Position numbers and translations under genes: made by a program. A stretch of DNA of 64,000 nt from Colias croceus (taxonomy: Eukaryota > Arthropoda > Insecta > Lepidoptera > Pieridae), in NCBI RefSeq assembly GCF_905220415.1, contig NC_059549.1, positions 6,572,001 through 6,636,000 of the forward strand. The letters run 5' to 3'. Positions within the stretch are counted from its first letter, which is position 1. The number at the start of each line of letters is the position of its first letter. The notes under the pieces are model-generated. The model was not told the DNA's origin, ran no database searches, and saw nothing but the letters and a program-made list of their open reading frames with translations. Positions 23,333 through 35,342 of the stretch are shown here, piece by piece.

Positions 23333-24175
23333 ATAGATTACCAATGCACTATTTATAGAGATATTATTATATGTATAGATGATAGTCTATAGAATAATTT
23401 GACATATAATAAAATCTAATAAGTTAATAACTAACTACCCGCCATGGCTTATCCGCGCTACAAAGAGATTTGCAAAATAATACAAAAATGTGTTTTCTTA
23501 CAATATCTAATCCAGTACATATGATTATTGTGCCCTTATTTACATTATAAAATATAATATACTAAAATAAACTCACATTAAATATATATTTTAACACTTT
23601 CTTCACAAAAGACTTCTGTAAGCTGTCCTTATTTAGTTACACTTGTCCACTTTGGTCCAGGGATGAAAAGCGCATGCGTAACCCTCTACTCCGAACTTGT
23701 AAAACATATTTTATCCTGATGTGATACCGAAGGATGCTATCCATTGCTGGTTTTACTAGTAATTGTTGTAGGGTCCATTATACTTAAGCAGCGTTGGACA
23801 TCTTGTTTTGCTGAAATCCACCCTATTTGAACGGTAAGCGAGTAGCTTATACAGAGATGATTATTGATCCGCGCAAGCGCGCCAACTGATTTGCGTCCCC
23901 TAAGCAGGGGTAAGTATAATAATCATGGTCACAGCAAAATTTGAATAGTGTACTCTTTCTTTCATAACATGCTCTGTAGGCAAAACAAAATGTATGGGCA
24001 TTTAACGTATAAAATTAAAACAGGATAAAAGGAAAGATTAAAAAAAGGGAACATGTAGTTTAATACTTACTATAAGTTTAATACTTACTATAAAGTTTAT
24101 TAGTTTAATACTATATATATTTATATTTTTTAAGCCTACAAATAACTTTATTTGTTTCCTTTCATATTATATTGT
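23333..24175. other. intergenic with a possible promoter
   Basis: AGCGCATGCGTA at about 23669-23680 is close to the NRF-1 (fly Ewg) consensus and could mark the promoter of the minus-strand membrane-protein gene. No exon with a clear donor was found. Confidence 0.3.
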
Positions 24176-24390
24176 ACTAGCTGCTCCCCGCGGTTTCACC
24201 CCCGTGGCTCCGCTCCTGTAGGTCGTAGCGTGATGATATATAGCCTTAACTAACCTTCTAACCTTCCTCGATAAATGAGCTTTCTAACACCGAAATAATT
24301 TTTTAAATCGGACCAGTAGTTCCCGAGATTAGCGCGTTCAAACAAACAAACAAACAAACTCTTCAGCTTTGTAATATTAGTATAGATATT
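24176..24390 (-). mobile_element. Helitron-like element, inverted
   Basis: It begins ACTAGCTGCTCCCCGCGG and ends with (CAAA)n and TTGTAATATTAGTATAGAT, the other terminus seen again near 61516. Confidence 0.6.
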
Positions 24391-26160
24391 AGATATTATA
24401 AAAAAGATGATAGATTTTAAAGCTACCGTCACACGCAAAAGAGCTCTCTACTGTTACTGTTCTAAACTTAAAAATTATAATAAATATATTAACTCCTAAT
24501 CATAATAACAAATATTTTCCCACATTCAATTTCAATAGGACAACTTTTACGTTTTGAAAATTAATATTTAGTATCTTTATACGGAAACATACTTTATATA
24601 TTTTTATGAATAACCATTGTAGGTTTCCTTAGTTGCCTGTTGCCCGTCACAAATGACAAAACTTTATTTAATACTGTTTGAAACACCAGATAACAATTAC
24701 TGGATCTAAGTTATTTTCCATAAAATTACCTAGTATGATTTTTTTCTTGTCTTGGTCTTCTTTTACTTGTTACTTAAAATGTTAGTATTCGGTATTCCGT
24801 ATACGGTATAACTTAGTTATACTTAGCTTAGACCTTAATAATGGAGGTAATAAATGTTAAAGTATCTAGGTATATATTTCTTTTTTATCTGAGCTATTTT
24901 ATGGTATGATTTTTGTGTCTGGAGCTAGTTATGATATGAGGCTAGAGACTGAGGTAAGTGGATCACAACTTTTCCTGGGAATTTCCTTTGTCTACGGGAG
25001 GAGGGGGGAAACTGCGGACTGAAAACTAATTACTAACGTATTTTATAATTTTAAACTACTGTTTATTTTTACTATCATTAAACTAAAATAAGGAGTTTAA
25101 AAATAAGTTCTTTTGTACTGACGCCTGAATGCCAACCTATTCATAAACCTATCCAAATATACGATGGGTGAAATATTTTCAGTCCTAATTTGGCCACATC
25201 GGAGATTAAATATATATTCATGTTTTAATTTTATGAATAAAAATGTCCATAACATAGCACAAGAACATCATATAGTGGATATATCCGCTAAAGCAACATT
25301 CGAAGTAGACACTTGTTTCTAACATGAAACGTATTTTATAAAAACGTATTTGTAAGTATTATAAGATATTGCAAAGTGGGTTAATCTGTGTCTGCCTCTG
25401 GTCTTTTGAAAATAAAAAAAATATATATTTTGTGCAGATTTTTTATTTTAATTTTATCTTCTTTCATAATTCCTACATAGGCAAACTATGTATATACGTA
25501 CGAACTACCCACGACATAATAATATAACCTCATAACGACAACGCTCTTCGTAGCGTAGGTTGCAAACCTTTCATTATAAATTTAAAAGCGTAGCTTGTAG
25601 CTACCTTATTCATTATCAAAACCTAAATCTGAACAATATGTCATTACAGTACCTACTAAAGTTTTAAAATAAAAGCTCGTTGGGAACAAAATAAACATGA
25701 CAGCCATGGTTATGACGTCAAAAGATGGCCGCCCCATTGATAAAGCGTCATGGCAGAGTGAGCGAAACGCGCACGCTCCGTTATGAGGTATACAACCATT
25801 GATAGATTGTGTTAGTGTTGTTTAACTGCACAGATTCGATTTTAAAATGATATGAGAGTCTTCACATATAATTATAAATAAAAAAATATAGTTTCCTGTT
25901 TCAAAAGCAACACAATAGGTACATAGTTTCCTGTTTATTATGCTTAATCACTTCATAACAACTTCCGGATTTTTCAATCGATTTCTTCTTCGGTTTCTTT
26001 GCATATTTGAAATCGTGAAATTTTTATTCATTAGTAATAATTGTATGATTATAATAAATTACTTTATTGTTAACAAAATTACTGATTAAACTTGCATTTT
26101 ACATTTACTACTGACAAATTATTTCAATTATAGAAATGTAGGTAATAGAAATTGTCGTGT
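24391..26160. other. intergenic with a GC-richer CRE/YY1-like patch
   Basis: Mostly AT-rich. At 25713-25720 a perfect TGACGTCA is followed by AAGATGGCCGCC (YY1/Pho-like) at 25722-25733, then a GC-richer stretch to about 25790. It might be a promoter, or part of a repeat, since a similar pairing occurs near 60086. Confidence 0.3.
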
Positions 26161-26297
26161 CGCTGTCGTTTCGTGTAAAATTTTCGCTAAGCTTTCAGGC
26201 AATAATGTCGTCCACATCACAAGCTTTTCAGGAAAACCTCAGTCCGGAGGTGATTTCACCCGAAGTGGCCGGTTCGCTGCTTCTCTCGGGGTATTAA
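26161..26297 (+). CDS. possible first exon or small ORF
   Basis: An ATG at 26205 opens MSSTSQAFQENLSPEV and would stop at 26297 after 30 residues. A donor-like CCGGAG|GTGATT at 26250 would instead make it a first exon. Composition stands out from the AT-rich surroundings. No acceptor that keeps the frame was found downstream, so this is only a candidate. Confidence 0.2.
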
Positions 26298-26846
26298 ATT
26301 ATTGTGCCGGTATTCAAAACTTTTCTACAAACCAACTTAAGTATCTCGTACTTACATTTCATTTTCGTTACACGGTAAGTTAATAGACTATTAAATAAAA
26401 AATAAAAATGAAGTAAGTAGTTGTGAATACATTATCTAATCTTTATCAGATCTAAAAGACTCACGTATTTTTAGACACCACAATAATGAAAGGTCTGTTA
26501 ATTTGAAGGGCTATTTATATCTCCTGTATTAATTATAAATTAACGTAGAATAGACATAACATAGTACCCTTGGTGCCTCGGGTCTATGTGCGTAAATCTA
26601 CAGGTGGTTCGGAAAATGTATGATACATAGGTACCTATCACACGATTCCAGTACTTATAATATATTATTTTATGGAAACAATATTATTTTGCAAATGATT
26701 ATAATTTCTGATGGAATGCCGTTTCTGTTAAGTATATGAATTTCTTTGAAATAATACACCGAGCACACTATTTTAATTTTGATTAATTACATATTTAGAC
26801 ACCTATCACTTGGATCAGATCTTTTATAATCTTCTTATATACATAT

Positions 26847-27015
26847 ACTAGCGGTCCGCCCCGGCTTCGCCCGTGGTACATATTAACGTTTTCTCTACAT
26901 AAGAACCATCCTCGTACTTCAAGGAATATAATAAAAAAAGAATTATCGAAATCGGTTCAGCCGTTCTCGAGTTATGGAATTACAACGAAAAGTGGCATTG
27001 ATTTTTATATATTAG
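26847..27015 (-). mobile_element. Helitron-like element, inverted
   Basis: It begins ACTAGCGGTCCGCCCCGGCT, with the conserved CGAAATCGGTTCAGCCGTTC segment inside. Related to 53019-53141. Confidence 0.6.
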
Positions 27016-27638
27016 ATAAAAATGAATCGTAAAATGTGTTGGTAAGCGCATAACTCGAGAACGGCTGAACCGTTTTATTGTTAAATGTTTTGTTTTTTTC
27101 AATAAAACATATTAAAAAAAATCAAGTGATTGTCGCTATTGAATCCAAATAAATGAAAAAATTACCTATCTTACGTATACTATAATTAATAATTTATTTG
27201 TAAATTGATATAGATATATTTCCCGTATAACGTCAACAAAATTCCATATTTTTGAGTTAAACACTAAAATCGTTAAATATAAAATACATATTAATCGAGC
27301 CTCTACAAAAATTTTTTGGTAACCGATTTCAAAATAGGTTTAAGGTATTGTTAGGTGCAAATGTCAACTGAAATCTTGTAAATGAAATATATGAGCTTGC
27401 GAAAGCTCTAGCCTGTAAGAAAAATACCTCGGGGTTGTTATCATAAAGTTTAAATGAGTTTGCCTATGATCAAACGCGCAGCCAATTTTCAGTCTTTCTA
27501 ACTAAAAAAAAAATTAATTAACTCATTCCAGTAAATAGTATATTTATTTGTTGTGCCGTGTCGTGTTATTACCAGCCAGCTCGATTTACCGTTCAAATAA
27601 CAAATTGTAGTAGAGTCGTTTTAAAATTTTATGTTAAA
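27016..27638. other. intergenic, AT-rich
   Basis: A second GAGAACGGCTGAACCG segment near 27055 in opposite orientation to the one near 26960 suggests a broken repeat. No gene is seen. Confidence 0.4.
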
Positions 27639-27958
27639 CTAGCTTCCGCCCGCGACTCCGCCCGCGCGAATGTCGGTCTTCGAGTGGATGGTTTATTTCT
27701 CCATTTTGAGTAACTCTGACAATGACATCTTGTTAATATCTATTGGACCCAAATACGGCTAGGCCTATAATAATACGCAACGTGTGTTCGCTGTTATACA
27801 GAACAACGTCTATGGATAACTGAAAAATTAAGATTATTTTTTTTCTACGTATTTTTCCAGGATAAAAAGTATCCTATTTTACGCCCAGGATAATAAGGTA
27901 TAATTATACCAAGTTTCATCGAAATCGGACCGGTAGTTTTCACGTGATGTCTTCACAT

Positions 27959-27995
<37 letters not shown>

Positions 27996-28114
27996 AACTT
28001 TTTTAATCACATATTTGGGTTTGGTATCGATCCAGTAACACCCCCTGCTATTTATTTTTTCAATATTTTCAATGTACAGAATTGACCCTTCTACAGATTT
28101 ATTATATGTATAGA
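27639..28114 (-). mobile_element. Helitron-like element, inverted
   Basis: It starts CTAGCTTCCGCCCGCGACTC and matches 22855-23332 along its whole length. A (GACA)n run lies at about 27958-27992. Confidence 0.7.
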
Positions 28115-28317
28115 TTCTGATATATTTCATACAATATGTACCTAATTTTAAATTTTTCATTATTATATTAATTTATTTTCGCTCTAACTAATTACTTATT
28201 ATCATTTAAATATCAGTAAGCATTCTTTGAGCAAAATGCTTTTGTACATAGTTACTTAATACATAACTCAACCCTAGCACGTTCAAATCACCTATTTATT
28301 TGAGTTTTGATCACTGT

Positions 28318-30003
28318 GTTACATTGACAATTGACATGTATATTTATATTTACAATCCAAATAACTATTTATGTAAGTACCTACTTAATTAATTATAACG
28401 GTTTTATTCTACCTAAGTATGCAAAACATAAGCATGTACATTATCATAGTGATAATCAACTGAAATGTATATGTTACAGTCAAAACCCTGAACCAGTCAA
28501 TAACGTTATTGACCGGTAAAATCAGTTAATAAGGATATTGACTAAGGGCGTCGGTTAATATCCTTATTAACTGATTTTATCTGATTAAACCAGTTAATAA
28601 CGTTATTGACTAAGGGCATCGGTCAATATCCTTATTAACTGATTTTATGTCGAGACATCTAGTCAATATAGGTTTTAACCGACGTGCCCAGTCAAAACTC
28701 ATAAAAAGTTAAGGACGTTAGTGAAATTATACTAGAAAATCATTTAAAAAGGTTCATAAAACTTTTTAAAGTGCAATATTTAAGAGTTTTATGTTTTATT
28801 AATTAATTCGGGGTATTGTTTGTAAACTGCAACCGCGCGAGAATAAGTGCCCCAAAATATTTTTGAAGATGGCAATTGTGTTTTAATAACAACTAGGTTT
28901 CCGCCCTCAGTTTCGCCCGCGCACTCAAAGAAAAACCGCATAGTTCCCGTTCCCGTGGGATTTCCGGGATTGCGTTAGTTTCTGATTTGATGGAGTGACC
29001 TGCAGGTGTACTTCGAAGACTGCTACTGGATCTAATAGACGAGTAGAGCTAGGAATGCCGAGTTTGGGCTCGTTTTGTTAGTTATGTCGAGACCTTACCT
29101 CCGGACTTGATGGAGTGACCTGCAGGTGTACTTCGAAGACTGCTACTGGAACTAATAGACGTTACATTGACAATTGACATGTATATTTATATTTACAATC
29201 CAAATAACTATTTATGTAAGTACCTACTTAATTAATTATAACGGTTTTATTCTACCTAAGTATGCAAAACATAAGCATGTACATTATCATAGTGATAATC
29301 AACTGAAATGTATATGTTACAGTCAAAACCCTGAACCAGTCAATAACGTTATTGACCGGTAAAATCAGTTAATAAGGATATTGACTAAGGGCGTCGGTTA
29401 ATATCCTTATTAACTGATTTTATCTGATTAAACCAGTTAATAACGTTATTGACTAAGGGCATCGGTCAATATCCTTATTAACTGATTTTATGTCGAGACA
29501 TCTAGTCAATATAGGTTTTAACCGACGTGCCCAGTCAAAACTCATAAAAAGTTAAGGACGTTAGTGAAATTATACTAGAAAATCATTTAAAAAGGTTCAT
29601 AAAACTTTTTAAAGTGCAATATTTAAGAGTTTTATGTTTTATTAATTAATTCGGGGTATTGTTTGTAAACTGCAACCGCGCGAGAATAAGTGCCCCAAAA
29701 TATTTTTGAAGATGGCAATTGTGTTTTAATAACAACTAGGTTTCCGCCCTCAGTTTCGCCCGCGCACTCAAAGAAAAACCGCATAGTTCCCGTTCCCGTG
29801 GGATTTCCGGGATTGCGTTAGTTTCTGATTTGATGGAGTGACCTGCAGGTGTACTTCGAAGACTGCTACTGGATCTAATAGACGAGTAGAGCTAGGAATG
29901 CCGAGTTTGGGCTCGTTTTGTTAGTTATGTCGAGACCTTACCTCCGGACTTGATGGAGTGACCTGCAGGTGTACTTCGAAGACTGCTACTGGAACTAATA
30001 GAC
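28318..30003. repeat. 843-bp tandem direct duplication
   Basis: 28318-29160 is repeated at 29161-30003 with no difference seen by eye. The unit includes about 150 bp of flank plus most of the left arm of the foldback element. The right arm lacks the duplication, so it arose after the element, or is an assembly artefact. Confidence 0.85.
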
Positions 30004-31176
30004 GAGTAGAGCTAGGTGTGCCGAGTTTGGGCTCGTTTTGTTAGTTATGTCGAGACCTTACCTCCGGACTTGATGGAATGACCTGCAGGTGTACTTCGAA
30101 GACTGCTACTGGAACTATTATACGAGTAGAGCTAGGTTGGGCTCGTTTTGTTAGTACCTGCTGGTCACTCCATCAAGTCCGGAGGTAAGGTCTCAACATT
30201 ACTAACAAAACGAGCCCAATCTCGGCACACCTAGCTCTACTCGTCTATTAGTTCCAGTAGCAGTCTTCGAAGTACACCTGCAGGTCACTCCATCAAGTCC
30301 GGAGGTATGGTCTCAACATAACTAACAAAACATGCCCAAACTCGGCACACCTAGCTCTACTCGTCTATTAGTTCCAGTAGCAGTCTTCGAAGTACACCTG
30401 CAGGTCACTCCATTAAGTCCGGAGGTAAGGTCTCAACATAACTAACAAAACGAGCCCAAACTCGGCACACCTAGCTTTACTCGTATAATAGTTCCAGTAG
30501 CAGTCTTCGAAGTACACCTGCAGGTCACTCCATCAATTCCGGAGGTAAGGTCTCGACATAACTAACAAAACGAGCCCAAACTCGGCATTCCTAGCTCTAC
30601 TCGTCTATTAGATCCAGTAGCAGTCTTCGAAGTACACCTGCAGGTCACTCCTCAAATTAGAAACTAACGCAATCCCGGAAATCCCACGGGAACGGGAACA
30701 ATGCGGTTTTTCTTTGACTGCGCGGGCGAAGCTGCGGGCGGAAACCTAGTTGTTATTAAAACACAATTGCCATCTTCAAAATATTTTGGGGCATGTATTC
30801 TCGCGCGGTTGCAGTTTACAAACAATACCCCGAATTAATTAATAAAACTTAAAACTCTTAAATATTGCACTTTAAAAAGTTTTATGAACCTTTTTAAATT
30901 ATTTTCTAGTATAATTTCACTAACGTCCTTAACTTTTTATGAGTTTTGACTGGGCACGTCGGTTAAAACCTATATTGACTAGATGTCTCGACTTAAAATC
31001 AGTTAATAAGGATATTGACCGATGCCCTTAGTCAATAACGTTATTAACTGGTTTAATCAGATAAAATCAGTTAATAAGGATATTAACCGACGCCCTTAGT
31101 CAATATCCTTATTAACTGATTTTACCGGTCAATAACGTTATTGACTGGTTCAGGGTTTTGACTGTAACATATACAT
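28465..31176. mobile_element. foldback-type element of about 2.7 kb with long inverted arms
   Basis: The termini are ATGTATATGTTACAGTCAAA and its inverse. Each arm has, from outside in, nested palindromes built on CAGTTAATAAGGATATTGAC and AATAACGTTATT, a linker, a Helitron-like GC-rich block (TTTCCGCCCTCAGTTTCGCC), and several 120-bp tandem units. The arms meet near 30155. No transposase frame is visible. The structure resembles FB/Galileo foldback elements. Arm length and similarity imply a recent origin. Confidence 0.75.
28987..30650. repeat. 120-bp tandem units in both foldback arms
   Basis: Units begin TTGATGGAGTGACCTGCAGG at 28987, 29107 (cut at 29160), 29830, 29950 and 30070. Four inverted units follow between about 30165 and 30650. 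Each contains CTTCGAAGACTGCTACTGGA and GGGCTCGTTTTGTTAG. Confidence 0.8.
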
Positions 31177-34100
31177 ACATATTATTCAAATAGAGATTTG
31201 AATTGACATTAACATTCCTGATCGTCTACTTAATTCTGAAATTAATGTTTGTGTAGCTATGAATATAATATTTCAATTTTGAAGATTCCCGGAAATGAAA
31301 ATCTTTGGTGTTTTGGAACGTCGGATAATAAAGTGGTATCCCCTGTGGGTATCCCAGTTCCATTTTCATCGGATATCCTTTTTATAATATTTATCCTTGC
31401 ATTACTTTTAACACGCTCTTATTAGCTTCATTAGTATTGTGTGTTTGTTTTTAGATGACTAAGCTAGATTCCATTCAAACTATCACTTTTAAAAATTGTA
31501 TACAATATAATAAGTTCATGAGTTTATTACTAAAAAACACCTTTTAATAACTTAGTGTTTCTAAATATACTTAAGTACATACTTTTTTATAATTTGCACC
31601 TACATTCTTTTGTAAGGCTACCATTCTACCCATTAAATCAGGTTGTTCCAAGCATCGTTTTGAATTTGATTGCTATTAAGTAATATTGTATACATTTATA
31701 TATGCCTATCGCTGAATATTTAGAATATCAATTACATCGTGGAATTTTTATGTTGAAAGTCTACATCAGGTGTACATTAAGAGGACTGGTGAAAATATTC
31801 GTGAACCGTGACGAGTGTTGACAGGGTCACAAGGGTCACGGTCGGATCCCGCTTCTGAATGATTGATGTCGCGATATCCCCGGCATGAGTTACAGATATT
31901 ATATAACGATATACAATATCAATGTTTAATTTGTTGCTACCTGAAGAAGAAAGTGTGTAGCGTTCGCGTAGAAATGATGTAGAGATATTATTATGGTCAA
32001 AGTTACAACGGGGTGGAAAATAAACATAAAAAATATATGTTTATCGTAAATATAAGTTTTTTTTATTTTAACCCCTTGGGGGCAGAAAATCCTTTCTTAG
32101 CCTATGCCTACGTCATATAACATCTCATTCATATAAACTTTTATACTCTATTTTATCCCCCTAGGGGTTGAATTGATCAAAATCCTTTCTTAGCGCATGC
32201 TTACGTCCTAACATCTACCTCTATATGAAATATAGGTATTTAGTCCAAAACGAGGGCGAAATTTAAGAACTCTCCGGATTTTCGAGGAATTATATTTGAT
32301 TAATTGAAGTTATTTTTGTTTCCATTAGAATGTCCAATTATCCGTTTTCGCGTCTAAAAATAAAAGATGAAAGTACGTAAATAGCAATTAAATAATTTTA
32401 ACTATTAATTGACGAACTGTACCTACTTTATACCTAGAAACTTTTGGTCATAGACTTTTGAGTAGGTAGCGTACCTACTTACGATTTGGCAATAACCCCA
32501 ATTAAAAGTTGGTGCGTATAACTCTCATTCGTAACGAGTTTCTACATTTAAAGGATTAAACTTTCTAACTCTACCCGTGTAACCTGAGATTTTATACTGA
32601 TAATATTGCAAGGGAATATGTATATGTACCTAGATAATTTATTTTAGGTTCAGTCGATTTAACTATCTAACCTTTATGATACGCATAATATTACCCACTT
32701 AATTCATTCTTTTGTTACAAAAATAATTCCAGACTTCATCTGCAGACATATCTAGAATATCTAGAGACCTACATTTTCATCTAAATAAAGAATTTAAAGG
32801 CTCCATATACCTACGTCTATAAATAAAAATAGCCCTGAAGCGCTTCGTAGCCGGGCTACGAAATAACAAAATAGAGCGCTAAATTTGATATAAACGCTTC
32901 ATTATTTTAGGACTTCAGTCTTCAACGTGGGCCGTTGGAATAAATGAAAACGTAATATTATATTTAATTGAGTAGGAATACATTGTTTATCAGTAGGCAA
33001 TTTTGCTTTACACTACATATATATATTTTTTAATTAATAATATAGGTACGTAAATACAGGCTGTTGCCTGCGAACATACCTATGTATTTATTGCACGCCT
33101 CATATGCGAAGCGTTGTGATTTTTCAAACTTAAAATGTCTTTATGTATCATACATTGCACTTGTAAGATAATACATACACACACATATTAAGAAAAAACA
33201 CTATTTTTAACATTCATGATATTTTTGATGTCATTTTTGTTATTTAAACTAGTTAAAAAACAGTTTAAAAAAGTTCTGTCTTGGACGTCCGTGTGTCTGT
33301 ATGTGCGGAGGATTTTCTTGTTAACACGATAGCGACCGAAATACTTTACTAATCGAGTCTTTTTTTTTTCTCTTACGCTTGAGTATGCTCAGGAATAGAA
33401 CCCTTTCATTTTTCAGGGTCTGATTCGATGTGGTTTAATTGTTATTAAATAAACAAAAAAAAAATATCGACTGTTCTCCATAATTTTAGTAGGTATATCT
33501 ATATATATATTCTTTATTTTATTTTTTTATTTTTTTTATATTTATAGTGTACTCAAAATTCACCATTATAAACTCGATTCTTTATACTATTAGCCAAGGT
33601 TTAAAAAAATAAGTTGGTAGTCAGTCCCATAAACCTGCGCAGTTTCACATCTAGGTGGGGCCACAAGAAAAATAGCTCAATTATTACGGTACCGCTTTCT
33701 TTACTTTTCCAACTGTTTTATTTTATTTCTTTTTTATATTTATAGTGTACTCTTTATAAATAATCAATTTTATTGTAAAGGATGAGATTATGAGGCGTGC
33801 ACTTTTGGATTTTCCAAACTATTTTTCGATTACGTAGCACAAGCGTAGCTATGCGTAGCACGCACTATGTCACGGGGTGAAACACACAATTTGTATCGAT
33901 TGTGCACGAAGGTCAGGGGCATCTCTCGACCTTACTCTTGAGACTTGAGTTTATATGAAGATCTTGTCTTCACACAAGCTTGAATCTGTCAGCTTGAGAT
34001 TAAGTTGTGATATTTTAACGCTAGTGGGTACTTCTTTCATCTCCTTGTTTTCAACAAGCAATCTCATCTCCTTATATCTTTCCCCAAAATATTTGACATG

Positions 34101-34925
34101 TATTGCTGTGTACTTACACATAGCTATGGGCCTAACTGTTAAAAAGTAAATGACTGTAACTTTAACCGAATGATTTCATACATTATGAACTAGACATCGA
34201 CATTATATTTTTCTTTTCATCATAGACAAAAAGGCTTAACAGCGTAAAATATTTCAATATAAATTCTTAGTCTGATAGCATAATTTTGTATTCTGCGCGA
34301 GTCACAAATAACTCCTACTAAGCCTTATTCCCTGCGACACGGTCGTCTAATAGCTTGCTAATAAAACATATAGTTAATACGTTCACGAAGAAATACTTAA
34401 CTAGAAGTACTAAGTACTTTTAAACTTCAACTTGCCTCTTGGCACGAACTCAAGTCCTCTTGTAAGCACAATTATCAGCTAAGTCCTCACCAAACTTTAA
34501 ACGTGAAGTGTTCAAATGAAAACTCACTGTTCCCACTAACCTCATAAAAATTAACCTCACTAAATACTCTCCAGGCTTAGTAATTTTCCTTTTTTGTATG
34601 TTTTGATATAACCTATAACTCCATTTAATAATTCTCGGGAATACAGATAAATATATCTAGAAACAACTAATTATTAATAGTCTATTAAAAAGCTATTAGA
34701 TATCACTAAACCGGGTCCGAGCAGATGATTAGTTTCTATTTCAGTCTAGATAAATAACAGATTAAAGGTCAAAGTTTATTCATTTATATGGAATTTGATT
34801 TAATATTAACTTGCTCTTTCGTTTTAACTCGTTGACCTATATCTGATTTAGAAGGTATGTACTTAGTTGGCTTATAGGGCAATTTGGACTAGCTAAAGCT
34901 AGTAATTAACTGTAATATTGACATG
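31177..34925. other. intergenic, AT-rich, mostly unannotatable
   Basis: No gene is supported. Around 32060-32230 a repeat fragment shows AAAATCCTTTCTTAGC twice, about 90 bp apart. Other open frames are shadows. Confidence 0.5.
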
Positions 34926-34928
34926 ATT

Positions 34929-35092
34929 TTAAAAGAGCAACTATGGAGTTTCTTGCCGGTTCTTCTCCATAGATACTGCTTTCCGAATCGATGGTAAATG
35001 TTAAAAATACTTATGTAATGACGATTCTAAAGTGCTACTAAAAGTAGTCTTATTGAATAAATAAATGTTTGAGTTTGAGTTTGAGTTTAAGA
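34929..35092 (+). mobile_element. LINE 3' end (RTE-like)
   Basis: AAGAGCAACTATGGAGTTTC and TTGCCGGTTCTTCTCC lead to TTATTGAATAAATAAATG and a (TTGAGT)n tail. The same sequence lies inverted at about 61256-61384. Confidence 0.6.
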
Positions 35093-35310
35093 ACAATAAT
35101 ATTAAACATGTGAATACTTTTTAGATAAAAATCTCCAAAATATTTCCCTGAGATTCAAGATCGATAGAAAATAGACGTCGATAACATTTACTTGGACTGA
35201 CTTTATAACGTCTATAGTCACTAGTGTCTAGACAAAACATAGTAATTAGTTAAGGTCGAAAAGTTTCATTTCGTTTTCAGTTACCATATTACATTATAAC
35301 GTTATTTATT

Positions 35311-35342
35311 TTTGTGACACGAGATTTATATATATTAAAATT
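35311..35342 (-). mobile_element. solo Helitron-like 5' end
   Basis: The segment is the reverse complement of the 5' end shared by the copies at 11478, 11656 and 12071 (CTCGTGTCAC with TATATATTAA). Confidence 0.5.

Noticed and set aside
28331..29362. Two identical 62-residue open frames
   Set aside because: They are the same sequence repeated by the 843-bp duplication and lie in flank and foldback arm DNA without coding character.
28465..31176. CRISPR-like or phage-like repeat array
   Set aside because: The host is clearly a eukaryote, and the 120-bp units are contiguous tandem copies without spacers.
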